Positions 20,206 through 29,046 of a DNA stretch of 64,000 bases are shown piece by piece (within the stretch, counting starts at the first letter, position 1; each line of letters opens with the position of its first letter). The notes under the pieces were generated by a model. That model was not told the DNA's origin, made no database searches, and was given only the letters and a program-made list of their open reading frames with translations. Position numbers and translations under genes: made by a program. The stretch is taken from assembly GCF_026626705.1 (NCBI RefSeq), contig NZ_JAPNKC010000001.1, positions 3,844,001-3,908,000 on the forward strand, given 5' to 3'. The stretch is from Pyxidicoccus sp. MSG2 (lineage in GTDB: Bacteria; Myxococcota; Myxococcia; Myxococcales; Myxococcaceae).

Positions 20206-20506
20206 CACATGCCTCCCGCGCCCGAACCCCACGGCGCATTCCCTGTTGGGGAGGACTGCCCGCGGATGTGACGGGGACTCCACCAGCATGGCTGCTGCCC
20301 CTCAGAAGGAGGCGTCCTGGGGCAACGCGTCATCCCCGGGTACACGAGTGGACGGCGCGTGTGCGCGGCGCTGGTGACAACCCCCTCGGTTTCATACATT
20401 GCGCCGCGTCCTGCACAGCGCGGCGCGGCCCCCTCCCCTGCGAGCGACCAGGGAAGCGGGAGTCCGTGGCCGGGCCGTGGGGTTGGCACACACAGAGGGC
20501 CCGGCC
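20206..20506. other. Divergent intergenic region with the kynurenine operon promoter
   Basis: This 301-bp gap separates the NmrA-like gene (minus) from the kynurenine operon (plus). The only sigma-70-like signal I can see for the operon is GTGACA (20374-20379) with TACATT (20395-20400), a short 15-bp spacer, so it is weak. A stretch CGTCACA on the minus strand (20273-20267) resembles the -35 element of ECF41 promoters but has no CGTC at the right distance. No ORF with a ribosome-binding site was found. Confidence 0.35.
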
Positions 20507-21949
20507 ATGGAGAAGGTACTCAACTACATCGGCGGTGAGCTGCTGCCCGCCAGCAGCGGCACGTGGCTGGACAAGCCCGAGCCGGCCACGGCGGAGACGT
20601 ACGCGAAGGTGCCCGACTCGGACGAGCCGGACGTGCAGCGCGCCGTGGAGGCCGCCTCGCGCGCCTTCCCCGCCTGGTCCGCCACCCCGGCCACCGAGCG
20701 CTCCCGCATGCTCCGCCGCATCGCGGACGCGATTCGCTCCCGCCTGGACGCGTTCGCCCGCGCGGAGTCCATCGACACGGGCAAGCCCCTGTCCGTCGCC
20801 TCCACCGTCGACATTCCGCGCAGCATCCTCAACTTCGAGTTCTTCGCGGACGCCGTCACGCAGTTCTCCAGCGAGGCGCACCAGACGGACAACGTCGCCC
20901 TCAACTACACCCTGCGCTCGCCGCTGGGCGTGGTGGGCTGCATCTCCCCGTGGAACCTGCCGCTCTACCTGCTCACGTGGAAGATTGCCCCGGCGCTGGC
21001 CATCGGGAACTGCGTCGTCGCCAAGCCGTCCGAAGTCACGCCGATGACGGCCTATCTGCTGTCCCAGGTGTGCCGCGAGGCGGGCCTTCCGCCGGGCGTG
21101 CTCAACATGGTCCACGGCCTGGGCCCCAAGGTGGGCGCGGCGATGAGCCGCCACCCGGACATCAGCGCCATCTCCTTCACCGGCAGCACGCGCACCGGCG
21201 CGGAGATTGCCCGCGTGGCCGCCCCCGCCTTCAAGAAGCTGTCGCTGGAGATGGGCGGCAAGAATCCCAACGTCATCTTCGCGGACTGCGACTTCGACGA
21301 GGCGCTCGCCACCACGGTGCGCTCGTCCTTCGCCAACCAGGGGCAAATCTGTCTCTGCGGCCCGCGCATCTTCGTGCAGCGCCCCATCTACGAGCGCTTC
21401 AAGGAGGCGCTCGTCGCCCGCACCCGCGCCCTCAAGGTGGGTGACCCGCTGGAGGCCGGCACGGACCAGGGCGCGCTGGTGTCGCAGCAGCACTTCGACA
21501 AGGTGCTCGGCTACGTGGACATCGCGAAGCAGGAGGGCGGCCGCGTCCTCACCGGTGGCAAGCGCGCCAGCGTCCCGGGGCGGTGCCGCAACGGCTGGTT
21601 CGTGGAGCCCACCCTCATCGAGGGCCTGGACGCCGCGTGCCGCACCAACCAGGAGGAAATCTTCGGGCCGGTGGCCACGCTCATCCCCTTCGACCAGGAG
21701 GAGGAAGTCCTCGCCTGGGCCAACTCCACGAAGTACGGCCTGGCCGCCAGCGTATGGACGCGCGACTTGCAGCGCGCGCACCGCTTCGCTTCGCGGCTGC
21801 ACAGCGGCATCGTCTGGGTGAACACCTGGATGCTGCGCGATTTGCGCACACCGTTCGGTGGGGTGAAGGACTCGGGCGTGGGGCGCGAGGGCGGCTGGGA
21901 CGCGCTGCGCTTCTTCACCGAGCCGAAGAACGTCTGCATCAAGCTGTGA
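20507..21949 (+). CDS. 2-Aminomuconic semialdehyde dehydrogenase (ALDH superfamily)
   Basis: A 480-residue aldehyde dehydrogenase. Visible motifs are the substrate/cofactor region SPWNLPLYLL, the NAD-binding FTGSTRTG, the general-base Glu in LEMGGKNPN and the nucleophilic Cys in NQGQICLCG. The family includes many specificities; the assignment to oxidation of 2-aminomuconate semialdehyde to 2-aminomuconate comes from its place as first gene of an operon holding all neighbouring steps of 3-hydroxyanthranilate degradation. The frame is open to 20399, but ATG 20507 begins at the usual N-terminus. The next gene starts 25 bp downstream. Confidence 0.85.
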   Translation: MEKVLNYIGGELLPASSGTWLDKPEPATAETYAKVPDSDEPDVQRAVEAASRAFPAWSATPATERSRMLRRIADAIRSRLDAFARAESIDTGKPLSVASTVDIPRSILNFEFFADAVTQFSSEAHQTDNVALNYTLRSPLGVVGCISPWNLPLYLLTWKIAPALAIGNCVVAKPSEVTPMTAYLLSQVCREAGLPPGVLNMVHGLGPKVGAAMSRHPDISAISFTGSTRTGAEIARVAAPAFKKLSLEMGGKNPNVIFADCDFDEALATTVRSSFANQGQICLCGPRIFVQRPIYERFKEALVARTRALKVGDPLEAGTDQGALVSQQHFDKVLGYVDIAKQEGGRVLTGGKRASVPGRCRNGWFVEPTLIEGLDAACRTNQEEIFGPVATLIPFDQEEEVLAWANSTKYGLAASVWTRDLQRAHRFASRLHSGIVWVNTWMLRDLRTPFGGVKDSGVGREGGWDALRFFTEPKNVCIKL

Positions 21950-21974
21950 GCCGCAAACCCGTCAGGAGCGCATC

Positions 21975-22400
21975 GTGAGCAGCGAGCGAGTCGATTCCCA
22001 GAAGGCCCCGGAGCCGGTGGGCCTGTACCCCCACGCACGGCGCGTGGGGAACCTCCTCTTCCTGTCCGGCGTGGGCCCGCGCGAGCGCGGCACCAAGCGG
22101 ATTCCCGGCGTGACGCTGGACGCCGAGGGCAACATCTCCTCGTACGACATCGAGGCGCAGTGCCACTCGGTGTTCCGCAACGTCCGCTACATCCTGGAGG
22201 ACGCGGGCTCGTCCTGGGACAAGCTGGTGGACGTGACGGTGTACCTGACGAACATGAAGAAGGACTTCCCCACGTACAACCGGCTGTGGGCGGAGTACTT
22301 CAAGGACAACCCGCCGTGCCGGACGACGCTCGAAATCAACTGTCTGCCCACGCCGATTGCCATCGAGCTCAAGTGCATCGCCACCATCGGAGATGAATGA
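21975..22400 (+). CDS. RidA/YjgF-family 2-aminomuconate deaminase
   Basis: A 141-residue RidA-fold protein. In the 3-hydroxyanthranilate route a member of this family hydrolyses 2-aminomuconate to 4-oxalocrotonate and ammonia. The family signature appears in LFLSGVGP, NVRYILEDAGSSW and a C-terminal RTTLEINCLPTPIAIELKC stretch, where the Arg is the substrate-binding residue of RidA proteins. The start is GTG 21975 after CAGGAGCG. The TGA stop is immediately followed by the ATG of the dioxygenase gene, indicating coupled translation. Context makes this function much more likely than the general enamine deaminase role. Confidence 0.87.
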   Translation: MSSERVDSQKAPEPVGLYPHARRVGNLLFLSGVGPRERGTKRIPGVTLDAEGNISSYDIEAQCHSVFRNVRYILEDAGSSWDKLVDVTVYLTNMKKDFPTYNRLWAEYFKDNPPCRTTLEINCLPTPIAIELKCIATIGDE

Positions 22401-22925
22401 ATGGGCCGTCTGACTCCCATCAACTTCAAGAAGTGGATTGACGAGCACCGCCACCTGCTCAAGCCGCCCGTCGGCAATCAACAAGTCTGGGCCGATCGCG
22501 AGTTCATGGTCACCGTCGTCGGCGGCCCCAACGCGCGCACGGACTTCCACATCAACGAGGGCGAGGAGTTCTTCTACCAGCTCGAGGGCAACATCACCCT
22601 GCGCGTCATCGACGAGGGCGAGGTGCAGGACATCCCCATCATGGAGGGGGAAATCTTCCTGCTGCCGCCCAACGTGCCGCACTCGCCGCAGCGGCCCGCG
22701 GGCACGGTGGGGCTGGTGCTGGAGCGCCGCCGCCAGCCGAAGGAGATGGACGGCTTCATGTGGCTGTGCCCGAAGTGCGGCGACAAGCTCTACGAGGAGT
22801 TCGTGCACGTCACCAACCTCGTGACGCAACTGCCGCCCATCTTCGAGCACTTCTACGGGAACCCCGACCACTGCACGTGCAAGAAGTGCGGGACGAAGGT
22901 GACCAAGGGGAGCCCGGCGCGTTGA
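22401..22925 (+). CDS. nbaC: 3-Hydroxyanthranilate 3,4-dioxygenase
   Basis: A 174-residue cupin that opens the ring of 3-hydroxyanthranilate to 2-amino-3-carboxymuconate semialdehyde. The catalytic iron ligands are His50, Glu56 and His94 (DFHINEGEE and VPHSPQRP). The bacterial-type rubredoxin-like second iron site is present at the C-terminus as CPKC (Cys123, Cys126) and CKKC (Cys160, Cys163). Length and motif spacing match the Cupriavidus enzyme. The stop overlaps the TTG start of the next gene. Confidence 0.95.
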   Translation: MGRLTPINFKKWIDEHRHLLKPPVGNQQVWADREFMVTVVGGPNARTDFHINEGEEFFYQLEGNITLRVIDEGEVQDIPIMEGEIFLLPPNVPHSPQRPAGTVGLVLERRRQPKEMDGFMWLCPKCGDKLYEEFVHVTNLVTQLPPIFEHFYGNPDHCTCKKCGTKVTKGSPAR

Positions 22926-23938
22926 AGATCGACATCCATACGCACCTGCTGCCGGAGAAGCTCCCCCGCTTCGCCGAGCGCTATGGCTACGGCGGCTTCA
23001 TCACCCTGGACCACCACGCGCCCTGCCGCGCGCGCATGCTCCGCGATGACGGGAAGTTCTTCCGTGAAATCGAGAGCAACTGCTGGGACCCGGTGAAGCG
23101 CATCGAAGAGTGCGACACCCACGGCGTCCACGTGCAGGTGCTGTCCACCGTGCCGGTGATGTTCAGCTACTGGACGAAGCCCGAGCACGGCGCGGACATG
23201 GCGCGCTTCCTCAATGACCACCTCGCCGGCATCGTCCGCGAGCACCCCAAGCGCTTCGTCGGGCTGGGCACGGTGCCGCTCCAGTCGCCGGACCTGGCGG
23301 TGCGCGAGCTGGAGCGGTGCGTGAAGGAGCTGGGCTTTTCGGGCGTGCAGATTGGCAGCCACGTCAACGACTGGAACCTGAGCGACCCGGCGCTGTTCCC
23401 CTTCTTCCAGGCCGCGAGCGACCTGGGCGCCGCCATCTTCGTCCACCCGTGGGACATGATGGGCGAGGCGAAGATGCAGAAGTACTGGCTGCCGTGGCTG
23501 GTGGGCATGCCGGCCGAAGTCTCACTCGCCATCTGCTCCGTCATCTTCGGCGGTGTCATGGAGCGGCTGCCGAAGCTGCGCTTCGCCTTCGCGCACGGCG
23601 GCGGCTCGTTCCCGATGACGCTGGGCCGGATTCAACACGGCTTCGAAGCGCGGCCGGACCTCGTCGCGGTGGACAACAAGGTCGCGCCGAAGGACTACGT
23701 GGGCCGCTTCTGGGTGGACTCGCTGGTCCACGACGTGGAGGCGCTGCGCTACATCGTCCGGCTGTTCGGCCAGGACAAGGTGGCGCTCGGCAGTGACTAC
23801 CCCTTCCCCCTGGGCGAGGACCGCCCGGGCACGCTCATCGAGTCCCTGAGGGAGCTGGAGCCGGCCGCGCGCGAGCGGCTGCTCTGGCGCAATGCCCTGG
23901 AGTGGCTCGGACGCTCGCGCGAGGACTTCGCACCATGA
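22922..23938 (+). CDS. nbaD: 2-Amino-3-carboxymuconate-6-semialdehyde decarboxylase (ACMSD)
   Basis: A 338-residue amidohydrolase-superfamily decarboxylase, the same length as human ACMSD (336). The zinc ligands are His6 and His8 (MKIDIHTH), a His in IFVHPWDM and an Asp in LGSDYPFP; the active-site His lies in FAHGGGSFP. It removes CO2 from the dioxygenase product, which diverts carbon from spontaneous quinolinate formation to 2-aminomuconate semialdehyde. No ATG fits: the start is TTG 22922, overlapping the previous stop as TTGA, with AAGGGGAG upstream. It overlaps the kynureninase start as ATGA. Confidence 0.95.
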   Translation: MKIDIHTHLLPEKLPRFAERYGYGGFITLDHHAPCRARMLRDDGKFFREIESNCWDPVKRIEECDTHGVHVQVLSTVPVMFSYWTKPEHGADMARFLNDHLAGIVREHPKRFVGLGTVPLQSPDLAVRELERCVKELGFSGVQIGSHVNDWNLSDPALFPFFQAASDLGAAIFVHPWDMMGEAKMQKYWLPWLVGMPAEVSLAICSVIFGGVMERLPKLRFAFAHGGGSFPMTLGRIQHGFEARPDLVAVDNKVAPKDYVGRFWVDSLVHDVEALRYIVRLFGQDKVALGSDYPFPLGEDRPGTLIESLRELEPAARERLLWRNALEWLGRSREDFAP

Positions 23939-25215
23939 CGACGCCGTACTCCTTCGAGGACACCGAGGCCTTCGCGCGCAAGCAGGACGCGGAAGACCCC
24001 CTGCGCGCCTTCCGCGACGAATTCCTCTTCCCCAAAGGGCCGGACGGCAAGCCCGTCGTCTACCTCGCGGGCAACTCGCTGGGGCTCCAGCCGCGCAACG
24101 CCGCGCGCTACATCCAGGAGGAGCTGGAGGACTGGGCCCGCCTGGGCGTGGAGGGCCACCACGAGGGCCGTCACCCGTGGCTGCACTACCACGAGCTCGT
24201 CACCGACCTGGCCGCGCGGCTGGTGGGCGCGAAGCCGCGGGAAGTGGTGGTGATGAACACCCTCACGGTGAACCTCCACCTGATGATGGTGTCCTTCTAC
24301 CGGCCCACGAAGGAGCGCTTCAAAATCCTCGTCGAGGGAGGCGCCTTCCCGTCGGACCAGTACGCGGTGGCCTCGCAGGTGCGCTTCCACGGCTACGACG
24401 CGCGCGAGGCGGTGCTGGAATTGAAGCCGCGCGCGGGCGAGGAGACGCTGCGCACCGAGGACATCCTCGCGACGATTGAAAAGCACGGGCACGAGGTGTC
24501 CCTGGTGCTGCTGGGCACGGTGAACTACCTCACCGGGCAGGCGTTCGACATCGCGGCGATTACGAAGGCGGCGCACGCGAAGGGCTGCTTCGTGGGCTTC
24601 GACCTGGCGCACGGCGCGGGCAACCTGAAGGTGTCCCTGCACGACGACGGGCCGGACTTCGCGGTGTGGTGCTCGTACAAGTACCTCAACGGCGGCCCGG
24701 GCGCCCTGGGCGGCGTCTTCGTCCACGAGCGCCACGCGCACGAGAAGGACCTGCCCCGCTTCGAGGGCTGGTGGGGGCACGACAAGACGACGCGCTTCCA
24801 GATGGGCCCGACGTTCGACCCGCTGCCGGGCGCGGAGGGGTGGCAGTTGTCCAACCCGCCCATCTTCCAGCTCGCGGCACTGCGCGCGTCGTTGGAGCTG
24901 TTCGACAAGGCCGGCATGGAGGCGCTGCGCGCCAAGAGCGAGCGGCTCACCGGCTACCTGGAGTTCCTGCTCGACAAGCTGCCCCCGGGCTTCGTGCGCA
25001 TCACCACGCCCCGGGACGCGAAGCAGCGTGGAGCGCAGCTCTCGCTGCGGTTCAAGGGCGAGGCCCAGGGCATGCTGAAGCGGCTGGCGGACGCGGGCAT
25101 CGTCTGCGACTTCCGCAAGCCGGACATCATCCGCGCGGCGCCCGCGCCGCTGTACTGCAACTACACCGACGTGTACCGCTTCGTGAGGACGCTCGAAGGC
25201 CATGCCCGAGACTGA
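23935..25215 (+). CDS. kynU: Kynureninase
   Basis: A 426-residue PLP enzyme of fold type I that splits kynurenine or 3-hydroxykynurenine into (3-hydroxy)anthranilate and alanine. LAGNSLGLQP, FDLAHGAGN and the PLP lysine in WCSYKYLNGG are typical. ATG 23935 overlaps the ACMSD stop by 4 nt; an upstream in-frame start at 23902 would lie inside ACMSD. The last 14 nt overlap the next gene. With the monooxygenase beside it the in vivo substrate is probably 3-hydroxykynurenine. Confidence 0.95.
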   Translation: MTTPYSFEDTEAFARKQDAEDPLRAFRDEFLFPKGPDGKPVVYLAGNSLGLQPRNAARYIQEELEDWARLGVEGHHEGRHPWLHYHELVTDLAARLVGAKPREVVVMNTLTVNLHLMMVSFYRPTKERFKILVEGGAFPSDQYAVASQVRFHGYDAREAVLELKPRAGEETLRTEDILATIEKHGHEVSLVLLGTVNYLTGQAFDIAAITKAAHAKGCFVGFDLAHGAGNLKVSLHDDGPDFAVWCSYKYLNGGPGALGGVFVHERHAHEKDLPRFEGWWGHDKTTRFQMGPTFDPLPGAEGWQLSNPPIFQLAALRASLELFDKAGMEALRAKSERLTGYLEFLLDKLPPGFVRITTPRDAKQRGAQLSLRFKGEAQGMLKRLADAGIVCDFRKPDIIRAAPAPLYCNYTDVYRFVRTLEGHARD

Positions 25216-26602
25216 CCGGAAGGAAGCCGTCACCGTGGTGGGCGCGGGCCTCGTCGGCTCGCTGCTCGCCATGTACCTGGCCCGCCGGGGCTACACCGTG
25301 GAGGTGCTGGAGCGCCGCCCGGACATGCGCCGCGAGGTCATCGACGCGGGGCGCTCCATCAACCTCGCCATCTCCACGCGCGGCCTGCACGCGCTGCGGC
25401 AGGTGGGGCTGGAGGCGGAGGCGCTGAAGCACGCCATCCCCATGCGCGGAAGGATGATTCATTCCGCGAAGGGCGAGCTGACGTACCAGCCCTACGGCAA
25501 GGACGACTCGCAGCACATCAACTCGCTGTCGCGCGCGTGGCTGAACAAGTTCCTGATGACGGAGGCGGAGGGCACCGGCCGCGTGCGCATCCGCTTCAAG
25601 CAGCGCGTCACCCACGCGGACTTCGGGACGGGCGCGCTCACGGTGCACGACGAGGCCACGGGCGAGACACGCCGCGAGGAGGGCCGCGTGCTGTTCGGCA
25701 CGGACGGCTCGGGCTCGGCGGTGCGGCAGGAGCTGGACCGGGTGCCGGGCTTCCACGCGTCGAACGAGCAGCTCGGGCATGGGTACAAGGAGCTGACGAT
25801 TCCGGCGGGTCCGGGCGGCGCGTTCCAGATGGAGAAGCACGCGCTGCACATCTGGCCTCGCGGCACGTACATGCTGATTGCCCTGCCCAACGAGGACGGC
25901 AGCTTCACGTGCACGCTGTTCCTCCCGTGGAAGGGCGGCGCGGTGAGCTTCGAGACGCTCGACACGCCAGCGCGGCTGGAGGCGTTCTTCGAGGAGCAGT
26001 TCCCGGATGCGAAGAGGATGATTCCGGACCTGGTGGACGCGTTCTTCTCGCGGCCCACGGGCAGCATGGTGACGGTGAAGTGCGCGCCGTGGCGCGTGGG
26101 CGGGCAGGCGCTGGTGCTGGGCGACGCGGCGCACGCCATCGTCCCCTTCTTCGGACAGGGGATGAACTGTGGCTTCGAGGACTGCGTCGTCCTGGACGGG
26201 CTGCTGGACACGCGCGGACGGTGGGAGGACGTGTTCGCGGACTTCGAGCGGCTGCGGAAGACGAACGCGGACGCCATCGCGGACATGGCGGTGGAGAACT
26301 TCATCGAGATGCGCGACAGCACCGGCAGCCCGCGCTTCCTGCTGGAGAAGGCGGTGGAGAAGGTGCTGCTCAACGCCTTCCCCGGTGAGTTCGTCAGCCG
26401 CTACACGCTGGTGAGCTTCAGCCGCGTGCCGTACCGGCTGGCGTACGAGGTGGGGGCGATTGCCGGCGGCATCGTCTCGGAGCTGTCCGAGGGGCTGGCT
26501 CGGGCGGAGGATGTGAACCTGGAGCGCGCGGGGCAGCTCATCCGCGGCCGGCTGGTGCCTTTCATGAAGGAGCACGCGGATGGATTTCGGACTCAAGGGT
26601 AG
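25202..26602 (+). CDS. kmo: Kynurenine 3-monooxygenase
   Basis: A 466-residue flavoprotein hydroxylase that converts L-kynurenine to 3-hydroxykynurenine with NADPH and O2. The FAD motif VVGAGLVGSLLA is followed by the family-specific RSINLAISTRG and by GDAAHAIVPFFGQGMNCGFED near residue 300-325, both diagnostic of this enzyme. The C-terminus is hydrophobic enough to allow membrane contact, as in eukaryotic homologues, but no clear transmembrane helix is present. It overlaps kynureninase by 14 bp and the SDR by 23 bp. Confidence 0.95.
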   Translation: MPETDRKEAVTVVGAGLVGSLLAMYLARRGYTVEVLERRPDMRREVIDAGRSINLAISTRGLHALRQVGLEAEALKHAIPMRGRMIHSAKGELTYQPYGKDDSQHINSLSRAWLNKFLMTEAEGTGRVRIRFKQRVTHADFGTGALTVHDEATGETRREEGRVLFGTDGSGSAVRQELDRVPGFHASNEQLGHGYKELTIPAGPGGAFQMEKHALHIWPRGTYMLIALPNEDGSFTCTLFLPWKGGAVSFETLDTPARLEAFFEEQFPDAKRMIPDLVDAFFSRPTGSMVTVKCAPWRVGGQALVLGDAAHAIVPFFGQGMNCGFEDCVVLDGLLDTRGRWEDVFADFERLRKTNADAIADMAVENFIEMRDSTGSPRFLLEKAVEKVLLNAFPGEFVSRYTLVSFSRVPYRLAYEVGAIAGGIVSELSEGLARAEDVNLERAGQLIRGRLVPFMKEHADGFRTQG

Positions 26603-27317
26603 GCGCGCGCTGGTGATGGGCGCGTCCGCGGGCCTCGGCTACGCGATTGCCCAGGCGCTGGTGAAGGAAGGCGCCACGGTGGCCATCTGCTCGCGCGGTG
26701 GAGACAAGCTGGAGAAGGCCGCGAAGGAGCTGGGCGCGGCGCTGGCGGTGCCGTGTGACTTGACGCAGCCCGGAGCGGCGAAGCGGCTGGTGGAAGAGAC
26801 TGTCGCGAAGCTGGGCGGCGTGGACGTGCTGGTGGTGAACACGGGCGGGCCTCCGGCGGGCGGCTTCGAGTCGCTGACGGGCGAGCAGTGGCAGCTCGGC
26901 TTCCAGAGCCTGTGGATGGCGGCGGTGGATGGCATCCAGGCGGCGCTGCCCGGCATGAAGGAGCGCAAGTGGGGCCGCATCGTCCTGGTGACGTCGCTGG
27001 CCGCGCGCGAGGCGATGCCGAACCTGACCATCTCCAACGGCCTGCGCGCGGGCCTGCTGGGGTTGGTGAAGTCGGTGAGCAACGAGGTGGCGCAGCACGG
27101 CGTCACCCTCAACGCGGTGCTGCCGGGCTTCCACGCGACGGAGCGGATGACGCAGCTCGGGCTCACCGACGAGAAGGTGGCGCCGCAGATTCCCGCGCGG
27201 CGCCTGGGACGTCCGGAGGAACTGGCCGCGCTGGCCGCGTTCCTGTCGTCCGAGCAGGCCTCGTACATCACCGGCCAGTCGATTGTGGTGGATGGCGGGG
27301 CGGCGCGCGGGTTCTGA
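26580..27317 (+). CDS. SDR-like protein lacking the catalytic Tyr and Lys
   Basis: A 245-residue protein of the SDR fold, last gene of the kynurenine operon, overlapping kmo by 23 bp. The cofactor motif MGASAGLG is intact and the Ser is present (LVTSLAA), but the usual YxxxK position reads ISNGLRA, so both the Tyr and the Lys are missing. The C-terminal SIVVDGGA is normal. A related subgroup without YxxxK exists in many bacteria. Its role in the pathway is unknown; it could bind a nucleotide or substrate without classical catalysis. Confidence 0.82.
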   Translation: MDFGLKGRRALVMGASAGLGYAIAQALVKEGATVAICSRGGDKLEKAAKELGAALAVPCDLTQPGAAKRLVEETVAKLGGVDVLVVNTGGPPAGGFESLTGEQWQLGFQSLWMAAVDGIQAALPGMKERKWGRIVLVTSLAAREAMPNLTISNGLRAGLLGLVKSVSNEVAQHGVTLNAVLPGFHATERMTQLGLTDEKVAPQIPARRLGRPEELAALAAFLSSEQASYITGQSIVVDGGAARGF

Positions 27318-27405
27318 GTGACGCAGGGTTGGGTTGGGCCAGCGGCGGAGTTCGGTCAGGCTCCGTGGGTGGCAGCCATGAAGGCTGCCCTCCTCGGAGG
27401 TAGCG

Positions 27406-28893
27406 ATGCACCTGTCGAGACTTCGCTGGCTGGCGCTCCTGCTGTGTGGTTGTGGCGCCACGGCTTCGGAACCCAGACCTGATGCGCTGACGTCACAAGG
27501 TCAGGCGGTGGTTCCCGTCGAGTCCTTCCGGGACTCCTTCAACGGCGCCAACAACGCGAACAACACGGGCCTCAACGACAACCTGGCGGCCCGGCAGTCC
27601 GGCACGCTGGCACCGGCGACGTACACGCGAGTCCCCGGCCTCTGGTACCCCGCGCCACCTCCGAGCATCTGGTGGGCCCAGGTCAACCACATCTGGCACC
27701 CGGACACGCTGTCCTTCCACGTGTCCACGTCGGCGCTGCGGATGGACAAGTCCTTCTCCCGGGACGCCTCGGGGGCCTTCCGGCTCTCCTTCGTGACGGA
27801 GCCCGTCGTCGAGGACGCTCGCGACAGCTCCAACTGGGCGTCCGTCATGCTCAGCGCGTCGTCCGCCTCCAGCGGGTTCGTGTCCAACACGGACATCGAC
27901 TTCGCCTTCGCCATCCGCTCCTACGGAGGGCTGGAGATCCATGACAACGGCGTGCGAATGACGGTGACGCCGGGAAGCGTGCCCGCGGCGGACCGGTACG
28001 TGGTGAGCCTGGCCGTGCGAGACGGACAGGTGCTCGGCACCGTCAACGGCACGTCCTTCTCCGCGCCCCTGAGTGGACCCGGCGCGCTTCCCGGCTCGGC
28101 GTATCTGTACCTGGGCGCCTATGTGGACGCGGGCCAGGTGACCCGGTTCGATGACGTGGTGGTCTCTCCCGTGGTGGAGCACCTGAAGCACTACGGCTAC
28201 TACTGGGCCCAGTCCGGCACCTACGGCGCCCACCTGGACGAGGTGACGGCCCACACCAACCTCAACTTCGTCCAGCGTCCCGAGGACCTCGCGGTGTGCG
28301 CCGCGCGCGGCGTGAAGTGCCTCCTGGAGACGCGCTGGCAGTTCTTCAACGGCTCGACACTGCGCCTGGATTACCCGCAGGCGTGGGGTGCGCTCGTCAG
28401 CGCCATCAGCCCGTATATGGGAAGCGTGGGCGGCTTCTACGTCATCGACGAGCCGTACTGGAATGGCGTGTCCGTGCAGGACCTCACGACGTGCGTGAAC
28501 ACCATCAAGGACACCTTCCCGTCCATCCCGGTGATGGTGGTCCACGCGGTGCCGTCGCTGTCACCTTCCCTCGTGACTCCGGCGCGGGCGGACTGGGTGG
28601 GCTTCGACCATTACGGCCCGCTGTCGGAAGTGGTGGGCCACCTCAACACGCTGCGCTCCACCCTGGCTCCGAATCAGAAGCTCTGGCTGATACCGCAGTC
28701 GTACCGCCTCAACACCTTCACCAGTGACGCGGCGCTCGCTCGCGCGAACTGGGAGTACTACGACCTGGCGCGCACCGACCCGCGCATCCTGGGGCTCCTC
28801 AACTTCGGCATGTGGAGCATGGACAGCCCCGCCGTGATTCCGCAGACGTTCGCGGCACAGCGGACCATCGGCAACGAATTGCTGCGGCGGTGA
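27406..28893 (+). CDS. Secreted lipoprotein with a glycosidase-like C-terminal domain
   Basis: A 495-residue exported protein. The N-terminus has a short hydrophobic stretch ending in a lipobox-like LLCGC, suggesting a lipid-anchored Cys. Residues 40-260 form a beta-rich region with Trp-rich motifs (WYPAPPPSIWWAQ) resembling a concanavalin-like or carbohydrate-binding module. Residues 260-490 look like a TIM barrel, with acidic residues at strand ends (LLETRWQFF, GGFYVIDEPYWNG, WVGFDHYGP). The IDEP Glu is a plausible catalytic acid. I cannot name a glycoside hydrolase family. The start follows GAGGTAGCG. Confidence 0.6.
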   Translation: MHLSRLRWLALLLCGCGATASEPRPDALTSQGQAVVPVESFRDSFNGANNANNTGLNDNLAARQSGTLAPATYTRVPGLWYPAPPPSIWWAQVNHIWHPDTLSFHVSTSALRMDKSFSRDASGAFRLSFVTEPVVEDARDSSNWASVMLSASSASSGFVSNTDIDFAFAIRSYGGLEIHDNGVRMTVTPGSVPAADRYVVSLAVRDGQVLGTVNGTSFSAPLSGPGALPGSAYLYLGAYVDAGQVTRFDDVVVSPVVEHLKHYGYYWAQSGTYGAHLDEVTAHTNLNFVQRPEDLAVCAARGVKCLLETRWQFFNGSTLRLDYPQAWGALVSAISPYMGSVGGFYVIDEPYWNGVSVQDLTTCVNTIKDTFPSIPVMVVHAVPSLSPSLVTPARADWVGFDHYGPLSEVVGHLNTLRSTLAPNQKLWLIPQSYRLNTFTSDAALARANWEYYDLARTDPRILGLLNFGMWSMDSPAVIPQTFAAQRTIGNELLRR

Positions 28894-28900
28894 GGGGTGC

Positions 28901-28947
28901 GTTGCCGGAGTGGAGCCTCGTGCATCGAGCGAGGTGACTCCGGCAAC
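28901..28947. terminator. Long hairpin between convergent genes
   Basis: GTTGCCGGAGT (28901-28911) is perfectly complementary to ACTCCGGCAAC (28937-28947); an inner CCTCG/CGAGG stem extends it. It begins 8 bp after the stop of the lipoprotein gene and lies in the gap to the convergent hydrolase. There is no T tract, so it is a likely bidirectional terminator or transcript-stabilising structure. Confidence 0.6.
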
Positions 28948-29046
28948 GGCGGACATGGCGCGAAGTGTCCGCGTCATGCCCGCGCCGGGTCAGGGATTCA
29001 GCCGCTGGAGATAGAGGTCGCCCTCGGGGTCCACGGCAACGGAATC

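Noticed and set aside
20247..20273. A second ECF41 promoter before the NmrA-like gene
   Set aside because: The minus strand has CGTCACA at 20273-20267, but 15-16 bp downstream it reads CCCC/CCCA, not CGTC.
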